Below are positions 24,846 to 32,893 of a stretch of DNA of 36,294 nucleotides, piece by piece. The translations under genes and the position numbers were made by a program. Positions within the stretch are counted from its first letter, which is position 1. Every line of letters starts with the position of its first letter. Origin of the DNA: an uncultured Saprospiraceae bacterium (GTDB taxonomy: Bacteria > Bacteroidota > Bacteroidia > Chitinophagales > Saprospiraceae); NCBI GenBank assembly GCA_937921595.1, contig CAKZTD010000295.1, positions 1 to 36,294 of the forward strand. The letters are read 5' to 3'. The notes under the pieces are model-generated. The model saw only the letters and a list, made by a program, of their open reading frames with translations, was not told the DNA's origin and did not search any database.

Positions 24846-25625
24846 ATGGCTGTTTCAAAAAAGAAAATTGTTCTAATTGGTGCTGGTAATGTTGGCCATC
24901 ATTTGGGACATCGTTTTTTTGAAAAAGGAATGTCCATCACTCAGGTTTTTAGTCGTAAAATCACCAAGGCAAGAAAACTTGCAAAAGCAATCAATGCGGA
25001 GGCGATAAATGATCTAAGCCTTCTCCAGCAAAATGCTGACCTCTATATTATTGCCGTTCATGATGATGCCATTGCGTCTGTTGCGGCACAAGTTGCGTCC
25101 ATTTTAAAAGACAAATTGGTTGTCCATACTTCAGGTTCGGCACCTTCTACTCTACTCAAACCATTTTTCAAAAATTACGGTTGTTTTTACCCACTCCAAA
25201 CTTTTTCTATCAATAAAAAAGTAGACTTCGATCAGCTGCCACTTTGCATCTATAGTCCTCAAAAACGGAATAGAACAAAGCTTCATCACTATGCGTCAAG
25301 TATCTGTCCCAATATTTTTGAGATCAATGACCATCAAAAAAGTGTATTACATGTAGCCGCTGTTTTTACAAATAATTTTTCAAATCATCTTTTCCATATT
25401 GCCAAAAAAATAACGGAGACAGAAGGCATCAGTTTTGATATTCTAAAACCTTTAATGCTTGAGACTGTTTTAAAAATTCAGCATAATCATCCAAAAGATA
25501 TGCAGACGGGCCCAGCTATCCGAGGAGATCAAAAGACCATTGAACGCCATCTAAAGCTCATTGAAAATAACCCGGATTGGGTGCAATTGTATAAACTACT
25601 ATCCGAAGGAATTCAAAAGATATAA
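24846..25625 (+). CDS. DUF2520 Rossmann-like NAD(P)-binding protein
   Basis: 259 residues. The N-terminal Rossmann fold has GAGNVGHHLG (12-21) and FSRK at the end of the second strand, as in ketopantoate/F420-type reductases. The C-terminal half is the DUF2520 helical domain with YPLQTFS (about 116-122), HVAAVFTNNFSNHL and GPAIRGD, the last two being hallmark motifs. The substrate of the family is unknown. It starts 3 nt after ccmF stops, so the two share a message, but a direct role in cytochrome c maturation is not implied. Confidence 0.88.
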   Translation: MAVSKKKIVLIGAGNVGHHLGHRFFEKGMSITQVFSRKITKARKLAKAINAEAINDLSLLQQNADLYIIAVHDDAIASVAAQVASILKDKLVVHTSGSAPSTLLKPFFKNYGCFYPLQTFSINKKVDFDQLPLCIYSPQKRNRTKLHHYASSICPNIFEINDHQKSVLHVAAVFTNNFSNHLFHIAKKITETEGISFDILKPLMLETVLKIQHNHPKDMQTGPAIRGDQKTIERHLKLIENNPDWVQLYKLLSEGIQKI

Positions 25626-25734
25626 TAGTCCTCTTTTTAAAAGTGCGCTACATCTGAATATTAAAATGCCTTTCTTCTATTTCAAAAATAATTTCAATTT
25701 CTTATGACATTAGAAATAATTTGTATACTTTGCA

Positions 25735-26262
25735 GTCGTTAATTATAGAGATACAAAAAAGGTTTAGCGTTTCCGCTAAGCCATTCCCTACCGTTTTTGA
25801 GATACCTTCAAACGCTTATATTAAAAGACTGACAATCGTAATGATTTCTGTCTATTTTGGTATTTATTATCGCGCCACACACTATAAGAACATCCATTAA
25901 AAAACTAAAAAGCGAGATAAATATTTTAATAGATAATAATTTTCTGCTCTCGAATCTGAGATTGAAAGAGAGGCTATTACATAGTACTATGTAAAGAGAT
26001 TTTGCAGATGGTCAGCTTTTACCGAGTTTATTTGATGTCCGAATACTCTTCGTTCATGATTACTATTGCGAGAAGGTATTGCAAAAACGAACCTAACCCT
26101 TTTCACTCATTTCTAAGTGTTGCTTTTAGAATGATTATATAAATCCATACTAACATTAAAGCACTTAGTTCATTTTGAAAATCGGCAATATTCTGATCGC
26201 ACCCAAAAATAGATTTTATTAAAACGGGGTTTTATCTCATTGTAAACTTTCCCTGTTTTTTA
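25735..26262 (+). ncRNA. Candidate non-coding RNA of about 0.53 kb
   Basis: A promoter-like sequence with TATACTTTGCAG (25724-25735), a form common before stable RNA and ribosomal genes of Bacteroidota, is followed by no ORF. Downstream are the hairpin GGTTTAGCG/CGCTAAGCC (25761-25782, TTTC loop), CTCTC/GAGAG around 25956-25975 enclosing AATC/GATT, the palindrome at 25977-25994, TTCGTT/AACGAA near 26048-26090 enclosing TTGC/GCAA, and a terminator at 26221-26262. I checked by eye for tmRNA, RNase P RNA and SRP RNA signatures and found none. An untranslated relic is also possible. Confidence 0.35.
26221..26262 (+). terminator. Terminator-like hairpin in the gene-free region
   Basis: AAAACGGGG (26221-26229) pairs with CCCTGTTTT (26251-26259) over 9 bp with one G-U pair and is followed by more T residues. 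No ORF precedes it, so it implies a transcript that does not code for protein. Confidence 0.6.
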
Positions 26263-26374
26263 TTCTAAATCGAAGAGTAGATACCAGCAAATCTTGCAAC
26301 CTATTTGTTTGAAGAATGATTTTTTTGTTTGTTGGTATCGTCGCTTATTTTAAAGCATTAAAACATTAAAGCGC

Positions 26375-26408
26375 AAAAATCCTTCTGGTGAAAGCTGGAG
26401 GGATTTTT
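26375..26408. terminator. Second terminator-like hairpin, bidirectional
   Basis: AAAAATCCTTC (26375-26385) and GAGGGATTTTT (26398-26408) form an 11-bp stem with one wobble pair and a 12-nt loop. T-runs lie at the 3' side of the stem on both strands. Confidence 0.5.
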
Positions 26409-26509
26409 CTTTGGTTACAACAAAAATATTGCCCCCACTTTTAAATTTATTTTGTATAATTAATAATGTCCGGTTACTTAAATAATAAATATCTTTACAA
26501 AAAAAGAAA

Positions 26510-26791
26510 ATGAGAATCATAGGCAACATAGAACATCCTGTATTAAAAATAACGGTCTTTAAAATGGACATGAGAATAACCGTCAAATTTGAAGATGCCA
26601 ATTTCGAACAAGGTTTTAAGTTTAGAATGTCAGATCAACTCGCTCATTTTGAAGATGTGAAAAGACTGGTTGATGAAAAGTTCATTACTGATGTTATAGA
26701 AAGCCTTAAAGCTCAGCAACATACAAAGATAAGTGCAATGGATCGATTTATCCAATTGAATCCTGACGATGAATTTGATGTAATTGTTTGA
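26510..26791 (+). CDS. Small conserved-looking protein, unknown function
   Basis: 93 residues, no signal peptide and no membrane segment. It begins with a strand-rich stretch (MRIIGNIEHPVLKITVFKMD, MRITVKFEDANFEQGFKF) followed by two helices (HFEDVKRLVDEKFITDVIES, HTKISAMDRFIQL) and an acidic end. Composition and codon use look like a real gene, and an A-rich stretch typical of Bacteroidota translation starts precedes the ATG. I do not recognise a family. It stands alone: a long non-coding region lies upstream and a convergent gene downstream. Confidence 0.7.
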   Translation: MRIIGNIEHPVLKITVFKMDMRITVKFEDANFEQGFKFRMSDQLAHFEDVKRLVDEKFITDVIESLKAQQHTKISAMDRFIQLNPDDEFDVIV

Positions 26792-26850
26792 GACAAGGAA
26801 ACAAGTGAATAGAAGAACAGAGGAACAAATAGGTAATAGTCCAAAGTTCA

Positions 26851-26880
26851 TTGCTCACTTATTAACTTGCTCACTTATTA
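26851..26880. repeat. Tandem 16-bp duplication in a convergent junction
   Basis: TTGCTCACTTATTA occurs at 26851-26864 and again at 26867-26880, that is a 16-bp period with 14 identical bases. It is similar to one arm of the inverted repeat at 31532-31552 (TTGCTAACTTATT). It lies just before the 3' end of the DUF481 gene. Confidence 0.6.
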
Positions 26881-26888
26881 TTTCCTTT

Positions 26889-27653
26889 CTAAAAATCCCA
26901 TCGAATACCATTTCTAAAACTATAAATTGTGTTCACCACTCCTTCGGGTACTCTTGAATCATAAGTGATATTGAAAGTGGTCGTAAACTTCAATTTTTTA
27001 GTAAGATTAATGGCTAATGCTGTTTGAGAAGACAAACGCAAATCATTAAAATCAGAAAGCACAGGCTGAAAATAAGAAGTACTTCGCAAGGTCGCGTTTT
27101 GAAAAGGTCTGATTGCAAATGAAAAATAAGAACTCAATCGATGATCCCTAAATTCTATTTCTGGATTTGTTTCTTCATTGTACTCATACATGTAAGTCAG
27201 TCCAAGGTGAGCATTATGATTTTCTTTATTTAAAAGTGTAAATCGCAACCCTGATCCGAGTAGCCACCGTAGTTTTAAGCTGAGTTTTTCGTTATACTGG
27301 AACTGAGTAAAAGCTTCATAAGAGATCACTTTATTGATGCTATAATTATATCGAAAATGTAGAAATCCATCGTTGATAAAATCTTCTTTTCCGACCTGAA
27401 CAAAATTAAAATTAGTCAAAGTCAAAAACCAATGCCTTCCTTTTACATACTCCAGATTTGTGCCTCCATTTAAATTGACAATTGAATTTCCATTCTCAAC
27501 TAAATTAAATGCAAGATTCAAGCGACCATACCATTCTGAAGAATCGACATGTGCAACACGTTTTGCTTCAATATTAACAATCTGTGCATTGGTTTGAAAA
27601 GATAGGATGACAAGCACTAGGATGGCTCCTAGTTTGAGGTAAGAATTTTTCAT
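26889..27653 (-). CDS. DUF481 outer-membrane barrel protein
   Basis: 254 residues, signal peptide 1-23 (ending SFQTNA-Q). The mature part is a series of amphipathic beta strands with alternating aromatic residues, for instance WYGRLNLAFNLVEN, RHWFLTLTNFNFVQVGK, DGFLHFRYNYSIN and HNAHLGLTYMYEY, and ends with the aromatic terminal residue expected of an outer-membrane barrel (RWDF). The pattern fits DUF481. Function unknown. It follows the larger barrel gene by 87 bp on the same strand, so the two may be co-transcribed. Confidence 0.82.
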   Translation of the reverse strand: MKNSYLKLGAILVLVILSFQTNAQIVNIEAKRVAHVDSSEWYGRLNLAFNLVENGNSIVNLNGGTNLEYVKGRHWFLTLTNFNFVQVGKEDFINDGFLHFRYNYSINKVISYEAFTQFQYNEKLSLKLRWLLGSGLRFTLLNKENHNAHLGLTYMYEYNEETNPEIEFRDHRLSSYFSFAIRPFQNATLRSTSYFQPVLSDFNDLRLSSQTALAINLTKKLKFTTTFNITYDSRVPEGVVNTIYSFRNGIRWDF

Positions 27654-27740
27654 TTGGTTTTTCAGAATTTTAAAATGCGAGTTAGCAGAATAAAAAGTAA
27701 CCAGTACCTTATGACTTTATTTACTTTTCACTTTTATAAC

Positions 27741-28793
27741 TTAAAAATAATATTGCAATACAAAAGAAAAGCCACGTTGATTATTTCCCTTTTGTATCTT
27801 ACTAAGTTCGTCATTATAATTTAAATATTGTAAAAATGAATACACAATATCAAAACTAACTTCCTCAGTAATAAAATTACTAAGCCCTAATCCTGCTCCA
27901 TAATTAAAAGAATGATCTTTTTTATAGTCATTATTTCCTCCTCTGTCCAATCCCAATTGATAGCCCCCTTTTGCTTCTACAAATATTTTTTTCTTTCTTC
28001 CAAGATTTAAATAATAACGAGAAAAAGGAATCAAGCCAATTCTAAATTTATCGTAACGGCTAGTAGCTTCGTAAACAAATTCTCCTCCAAGAGCCAGATT
28101 CTTTTTTATAAAAACTCCTAAAACAGGTCTCAAGGTTTGTATGTTTCCAAATCGATTTTGATCTCTATCTTGAATCACGAACTTGCCACCAAGAAATCGG
28201 ACACCTTTATCCAAACTTAATCGATAATCAATCAAGCGTTCTTTATTAAAATCCCGATATCGAAAAAAGTATTGAAATTTAATATTGAAAGTAAAAAAAT
28301 CTTCCCTTACCAAATTAGGCCTGTTAAACTGATAGACTTTATTAAAGAAATAATAATCTAATTGTGTTTCAATTGCCAAATTATCTGAAAGGAAAAAATC
28401 CACCCCACAAGCAATAATTCCAGAATTATAATTGAATCGTCGATCGCTATTTCCAGTTTTTACAGGAGCAAATTGAATTCGTTCATATCGTCCTTCCAAA
28501 TAAAAAAATCGTCTTGTAGAAAGACTATCCCGAAAGTAATATCTACCAAATAATTTATTCCCTACGAAAGTAGAAAATTCAGAAAGACTCAAATTAAGTC
28601 CTGCACCAGCCATCCAATGATCTGAAATAAAATAACCGAGTTCTAGATTAAGGTCGATATTTGCTGAAGAATTTACTAATTCAGAATTATTCACCGTTGC
28701 ACCTCCTCCCCTGACTAACCAATCACCTTTTTGAATTTGGCCCATAGAAAGACAAGTCATCAAAGAAAATAAAAAGACAAATATTAATCTCAT
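27741..28793 (-). CDS. Outer-membrane beta-barrel protein
   Basis: 350 residues with signal peptide 1-18 (LMTCLSMGQ). Repeated strand pattern with aromatic girdles (LELGYFISDHWMAGAGLNLS, LFGRYYFRD, RRFFYLEGRYERIQF, KIFVEAKGGYQLGL) and the C-terminal strand FSFVLQYYF ending in F, the barrel assembly signal. The start resembles the OmpW/porin-like autotransporter-type barrels (PF13505-like) of Bacteroidota. Substrate unknown; neighbours are a DUF481 barrel downstream and uridine kinase upstream. Confidence 0.8.
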   Translation of the reverse strand: MRLIFVFLFSLMTCLSMGQIQKGDWLVRGGGATVNNSELVNSSANIDLNLELGYFISDHWMAGAGLNLSLSEFSTFVGNKLFGRYYFRDSLSTRRFFYLEGRYERIQFAPVKTGNSDRRFNYNSGIIACGVDFFLSDNLAIETQLDYYFFNKVYQFNRPNLVREDFFTFNIKFQYFFRYRDFNKERLIDYRLSLDKGVRFLGGKFVIQDRDQNRFGNIQTLRPVLGVFIKKNLALGGEFVYEATSRYDKFRIGLIPFSRYYLNLGRKKKIFVEAKGGYQLGLDRGGNNDYKKDHSFNYGAGLGLSNFITEEVSFDIVYSFLQYLNYNDELSKIQKGNNQRGFSFVLQYYF

Positions 28794-28942
28794 AGGCTTC
28801 TTATAATGAATACTTTGTCAAAAAAAATGATAGGAAAATAGCGCTCTAAAATATGATACTGTGGTGATATAGTTATTTGATTATGTGAACCAGACAAAAC
28901 TACATCATTACATAAACATTTGAACTCACTCCTCACCTCTGG

Positions 28943-29563
28943 CTACTTCACCTTGTCTCTTAAAAAGCCAAGAACAACATCAAGGCCATTTTCAAAATTT
29001 CGATTATTATTAATAACGAGATCTGCCTCTTCTTGGTATGGCTTAATATATTTTTCAAAGGTAGGAAGTACATGTTTTTCATACCGATATAAAACATCTT
29101 CAATTGGATAATTTCTTTCTTCTTGATCCCGCTTAATTCGTCGGATCACTTTTAGATTCTCTTTCGCGTGGAGAAATATTTTCAGGTCAAGAAGCCTTTT
29201 TATTTTTTTAAAATGAAATACAAAAATCCCCTCGACTATGATAATCTTAGCAGGTTTGAAAATTAGTTTCTTACCCTCAGCATTTTCATTATTGAAGGTA
29301 TATTCCTCCTTAGTGAAGGATTCACCGGCAATCAATTTCTGGATATCTTTCCTAAATTCTTTTTTGTTAATAGATTTTGGAAGGTCAAAATTTTTCACTC
29401 CGTTACTATCCGTGTACTGTTTGTCACGGGGCAGGTAATAATCATCTTGAGAAACGATACAAAGCTCGTCATCATTAAACTCTTCTCTGATTCTTTTTAT
29501 AAAGGTCGTTTTTCCAGACCCACTTCCGCCAGTTATTCCGATTAAGTATGGTTTGTTTTTCAT
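28943..29563 (-). CDS. udk: Uridine kinase family protein
   Basis: P-loop nucleoside kinase of about 206 residues. Walker A GITGGSGSGKTTF stands at the N-terminus; SQDDYYLP is the substrate-binding motif of uridine kinases, followed by the FDLP block, the IIVEGIFVFHF strand and the RRIKRDQEERN lid region. The expected reaction is uridine (or cytidine) to UMP (CMP) with ATP or GTP. I take the ATG at 29563 as start; a TTG four codons earlier is less likely. The neighbouring NupC-type transporter, divergent from it, and dihydroorotase suggest pyrimidine uptake and salvage. Confidence 0.9.
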   Translation of the reverse strand: MKNKPYLIGITGGSGSGKTTFIKRIREEFNDDELCIVSQDDYYLPRDKQYTDSNGVKNFDLPKSINKKEFRKDIQKLIAGESFTKEEYTFNNENAEGKKLIFKPAKIIIVEGIFVFHFKKIKRLLDLKIFLHAKENLKVIRRIKRDQEERNYPIEDVLYRYEKHVLPTFEKYIKPYQEEADLVINNNRNFENGLDVVLGFLRDKVK

Positions 29564-29623
29564 GAAGTTATTCAAGAATGTATTCTGAAATTAGTTGTAA
29601 GTGCTTGATTTTTAGAACAAAGC

Positions 29624-29676
29624 TTATTTTCTTTTACGTAGCTCTAGCTACGTAAAAAAAAATAACTGAAGTTATT
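29624..29676. repeat. 20-bp inverted repeat with 2-nt spacer, overlapping a second palindrome
   Basis: Arms 29624-29643 and 29646-29665 match at 19 of 20 positions, with core TACGTAGCT/AGCTACGTA and only CT between them. A second palindrome AATAACT-GA-AGTTATT (29661-29676) overlaps the end. It lies in the 347-bp intergenic region between the divergent udk and nupC genes. The remaining part of that region holds the nupC promoter and nothing else recognised. Confidence 0.6.
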
Positions 29677-29855
29677 AAGATTCAATGACTTGCAAATAAT
29701 TCATCAATTCATTTTTGAACAACTTCAACATTTAAAGGGCAAATTTAAGAATAATAAGAACCTGTTCAAATTTTATTTTCGATAGTGATCCATTGAAATT
29801 GAAAGTTCTGAATAGATTCATAAATAACCTGCTTATAAATAATTCAGCCTGTTTC

Positions 29856-29886
29856 TTTGCAATAGCAAAGGGTTTCTTTACTTTTG
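29856..29886 (+). promoter_or_regulatory. Promoter of the nucleoside transporter gene
   Basis: TTTG (29856-29859), 19-bp spacer and TACTTTTG (29879-29886) match both elements of the Bacteroidota consensus. Transcription would begin near 29893, which is after the upstream TTG codon (29884) and before ATG 29911, so it decides the start in favour of the ATG. Confidence 0.75.
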
Positions 29887-29910
29887 ATTCTATCAAAACA
29901 AACAAAAACT

Positions 29911-31485
29911 ATGGATTTTGTATTAGGCTTACTGAGAGGGACTATTGGGATCGTCGTCTTATTAGGTATTTGCTATTTACTGAGTGCAAACCGAAAAGAG
30001 ATAAATTGGCCTTTGGTCTTAAAAGGCTTAGGAATTCAAATTGTATTAGCGGTCTCTATTTTATATGTTCCCTTTATTCAAAAAATCTTTGAGGTTGTAG
30101 CAAAATTCTTTGTCGTAGTCCTTGAATTTACAACCGCAGGAGCAGAATTTCTCTTTGGAAGTCTAGTCTCGGATATCGGAAGTTTTGGTTATATTTTTGT
30201 CTTTCAAGTATTACCAACCATTGTCTTTTTTGCTGCTCTTTCTTCCCTTCTCTACTATCTGGGGGTTTTACAAAAAATCATCTATGGTTTTGCTTGGGTC
30301 ATGAGAAAAATTATGGGACTCTCCGGATCGGAAAGTCTTGCTGCTGCAGCCAATGTTTTTATAGGTCAAACAGAAGCACCTTTAATCGTTAAACCATATT
30401 TGGAAAAGATGACTCGTTCAGAATTACTGTGCTTGATGACTGGAGGTATGGCCACGATTGCTGGAGGAGTTTTCGCAGCGTATGTAGGATATCTGGGGAA
30501 TTCATTTGCCACTATACCTGATATGGCCGCAGAAGCGATTCAAGGATCAACAGTTTTGGCAGCAGAAGTAAAAGCGTATTTAGCTAAATTTATTTTCGAA
30601 ACATCACTTGCTGATCCAGAGATAGTCGATCTTACTATGGCTGCTGCCAATACTCAAGCCAGCGAATTAATAGCAGCTGGCAATTTAGCTGAAAATGAAA
30701 TAGCTATGGCTGCAAGCGAAGCTACGCTCAAAGCTTCTCAAAATTTATTCGCACAACACCTTTTGATGGCTTCTATAATATCAGCTCCTGCTGCAATTAT
30801 TTCTGCCAAGATATTATACCCACAAGTTGATGAAGATAAGGTAGTTCAGGATTTTGTATTACCAAAAGATGCAAACGGATCGAATATATTGGAGGCTATT
30901 TCTATTGGAACAACTGACGGTCTTAAATTAGCCGTCAACGTTGGGGCCATGCTTTTGGTTTTCACAGCTCTTGTTTCTATGGTCAACTTCGTTCTTTCGG
31001 ACATCATAGGATACTATACGCCACTAAATGGATGGGTACAAAGTTTTGCAGGATACCTTAGCGAACATGGTTTTCAAATGCAGGAAGCAACGATAAAAGG
31101 ATTAAATCTAGAATTTATCCTTGGTTTAATTTTCGCTCCTGTTTCTTGGTTATTGGGTGTTCCATCTGAAGATATATTTTTGGTCGGTCAACTCCTTGGA
31201 CAAAAGACAGTCATTAATGAATTTTTCGCTTACGCTGAATTGTCAAAAATCACTAAGGTTTTAAATATTAAATCCCTAATCATAGTAACTTATGCACTAT
31301 GCGGATTTTCAAACTTTGCATCGATAGGAATTCAAATCGGAGGAATTGGAGCAATTGCTCCGGGCCAAAGAAAAACCCTAGCAGAATTTGGAATCAAAGC
31401 TTTAATCGGTGGTACCGTTGCTTGCTTTATAACTGCTGCGATTGCTGGAATGCTGGTTAATGCGGATTCTTTTATTCTAAATTAA
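29911..31485 (+). CDS. nupC: NupC-type concentrative nucleoside transporter
   Basis: Inner-membrane nucleoside importer of the CNT family, 524 residues from the ATG at 29911. Family blocks: GQTEAPL (about 152-158), LMTGGMATIAGGVFAAYVGYLG (shown in part: TGGMATIAGG) and AQHLLMASIISAPAA, then CGFSNFASIGIQIGGIGA near the end (CGFSNFASIG). Between AAYVGYLG and AQHLLMAS stand about 80 extra residues (195-276), Ala/Glu-rich and helical, absent from E. coli NupC (about 400 residues). CNT importers usually use a sodium or proton gradient. A uridine kinase is encoded in the opposite direction upstream, and dihydroorotase is convergent downstream. Confidence 0.92.
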   Translation: MDFVLGLLRGTIGIVVLLGICYLLSANRKEINWPLVLKGLGIQIVLAVSILYVPFIQKIFEVVAKFFVVVLEFTTAGAEFLFGSLVSDIGSFGYIFVFQVLPTIVFFAALSSLLYYLGVLQKIIYGFAWVMRKIMGLSGSESLAAAANVFIGQTEAPLIVKPYLEKMTRSELLCLMTGGMATIAGGVFAAYVGYLGNSFATIPDMAAEAIQGSTVLAAEVKAYLAKFIFETSLADPEIVDLTMAAANTQASELIAAGNLAENEIAMAASEATLKASQNLFAQHLLMASIISAPAAIISAKILYPQVDEDKVVQDFVLPKDANGSNILEAISIGTTDGLKLAVNVGAMLLVFTALVSMVNFVLSDIIGYYTPLNGWVQSFAGYLSEHGFQMQEATIKGLNLEFILGLIFAPVSWLLGVPSEDIFLVGQLLGQKTVINEFFAYAELSKITKVLNIKSLIIVTYALCGFSNFASIGIQIGGIGAIAPGQRKTLAEFGIKALIGGTVACFITAAIAGMLVNADSFILN

Positions 31486-31487
31486 GC

Positions 31488-31552
31488 TAACAAGGGAATA
31501 AGTTAGCACCTTAGCAAAACGCGAAAGTATTTGCTAACTTATTCCCTTGTTA
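31488..31552. terminator. Bidirectional terminator, perfect 21-bp stem
   Basis: Bases 31488-31508 and 31532-31552 are exact complements with a 23-nt loop. It fills the convergent junction of nupC and the dihydroorotase gene. The arm contains AACAAGGG, also found in the inverted repeats at 4618 and 20525. Confidence 0.75.
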
Positions 31553-31558
31553 ACTTTC

Positions 31559-32893
31559 TCACACCAAAAACTTCAACCGTTCCCCTTTTTTATTTTCATT
31601 GAATTCACCATCATGATAAGCCAAATGCCCACTTACGATGGTACTCATTATTTTACCTTTAAAGGTATGGCCTTCAAAAGGGGACCAATTGCATTTATAG
31701 TAAACATTATTTTTAGTCACTTTCCATTCTTTCTCCAAATCAAAGATTACTAAATCTGCCCAGTTTCCTTCTTCCACATAACCTCTTCTTCGAACATTAA
31801 AACACTCTGCTGGTGCATGACACATCTTTTCTACAATTCGTTCAAGACTGATCATTCCCTTGTGATAAAACTCCAGCATTACATTTAAAGAATGCTGAAT
31901 CAAAGGAACACCTCCTGGAGCTGAGGTATATTTATTTTGCTTTTCTGACCAGGTATGAGGTGCATGATCAGTTGCAATAATATCTAGCCGGTCATCTAGT
32001 AAAGCAGGAAATAATGCAGATTGATGTTCTTTACCTTTTACAGCAGGATTACATTTTATTTGTGAACCTAATCTGGCATAATCATCAGCATTAAAATATA
32101 GGTGATGTACACAAACTTCAGATGTAATTCTTTTCTCTTTTAAAGGAATATCGTTTCTAAAAAGATCTAATTCCTTTGCCGTTGAAATATGAAGAATATG
32201 AAGCCTAGTATTGTGCTTTTTGGCTAACTCAACCGCAAAGGAAGAAGATTTGTAACATCCTTCAACAGAACGAATTTCAGGATGACATTCAACTGGAATA
32301 TCTTCTCCATACTTTTCTTGATAAGCTGCCAAATTCCTTCGAATCGTCGATTCATCTTCACAATGAGTCGCGATCAACATCGGCACTTTTGAAAAAAGAT
32401 CCTCTAAAGTCACTGGATTATCGACCAGCATATTCCCCGTACTTGATCCCATAAATGCTTTGATTCCACAAACATTCTCTGGATCTGTTTTCAAAACCTC
32501 CTCGATATTGTCATTACTCGCTCCCATAAAAAAGGAGTAATTGGCTAAAGATTTTTGCTTCGCAATATCATACTTGTCTTGTAAAAGTTCCTGAGTAACA
32601 GCAGGAGGCTTGGTATTCGGCATCTCCATAAAAGAGGTTACTCCACCTGCCACTGCAGCTTTAGGCTCAGTATAGAGGTCAGACTTATGAGTCAAACCAG
32701 GTTCTCTAAAGTGAACTTGATCATCGATAATACCAGGCATCACATATTTTCCTTCAGCATTTATTTCGATATCTGAAAAAGTATCAATAATTTTGTCAAT
32801 ACGGTCTATAAAACCATCAATAATTAGAAGGTCTCCTTCCGTAATCTTCCCTTTATTGATTATTTTAGCATTTTTGATTAATATTCGCTTCAT
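31559..32893 (-). CDS. pyrC: Dihydroorotase
   Basis: Amidohydrolase of pyrimidine synthesis, 444 residues, converting carbamoyl-aspartate and dihydroorotate. Family motifs: the start of the barrel IDDQVHFREPG (56-66), EMPNT, the candidate carbamylated-lysine block GIKAFMGSSTG, the metal histidines in ATHCED and LHILHIST, and the catalytic aspartate in ATDHAPH. The first His of the HxH metal motif reads Gln (Q59-V-H61), a form I recall from other Bacteroidota dihydroorotases. Related allantoinase or hydantoinase is less likely given the neighbouring uridine kinase and nucleoside transporter. Confidence 0.92.
   Translation of the reverse strand: MKRILIKNAKIINKGKITEGDLLIIDGFIDRIDKIIDTFSDIEINAEGKYVMPGIIDDQVHFREPGLTHKSDLYTEPKAAVAGGVTSFMEMPNTKPPAVTQELLQDKYDIAKQKSLANYSFFMGASNDNIEEVLKTDPENVCGIKAFMGSSTGNMLVDNPVTLEDLFSKVPMLIATHCEDESTIRRNLAAYQEKYGEDIPVECHPEIRSVEGCYKSSSFAVELAKKHNTRLHILHISTAKELDLFRNDIPLKEKRITSEVCVHHLYFNADDYARLGSQIKCNPAVKGKEHQSALFPALLDDRLDIIATDHAPHTWSEKQNKYTSAPGGVPLIQHSLNVMLEFYHKGMISLERIVEKMCHAPAECFNVRRRGYVEEGNWADLVIFDLEKEWKVTKNNVYYKCNWSPFEGHTFKGKIMSTIVSGHLAYHDGEFNENKKGERLKFLV

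Larger units (their letters stand above)
25626..26509. other. Large gene-free region with structured elements
   Basis: 884 bp with no plausible protein in any frame. Contents seen are a promoter-like stretch around 25707-25734, several hairpins from 25761 to 26100, a perfect 18-bp palindrome at 25977-25994, and two terminator-like hairpins at 26221-26262 and 26375-26408. The last 100 bp are very A/T rich and lead to the next gene. See the separate RNA candidate. Confidence 0.7.

Noticed and set aside
25735-26262. tmRNA, RNase P RNA or SRP RNA in the gene-free region
   Set aside because: The conserved strings of these RNAs (for instance GAGGAAAGTCC of RNase P RNA) are not found on either strand; a minus-strand GGGAAAGTTTAC is only a superficial likeness.
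26350-26601. 83-codon minus-strand frame overlapping the 93-residue ORF
   Set aside because: It runs through a terminator hairpin and is antisense to a better supported plus-strand gene.
26851-26880. CRISPR-like direct repeat
   Set aside because: Only two 14-bp copies with a 2-bp spacing; no array and no cas genes.
29884-29910. TTG start of nupC nine codons upstream
   Set aside because: The TTG lies inside the -7 box, before the expected transcription start; ATG 29911 is preferred.
29793-30092. 99-codon plus-strand frame overlapping the nupC start
   Set aside because: It overlaps the promoter and first 60 codons of nupC in another frame and has no family features.
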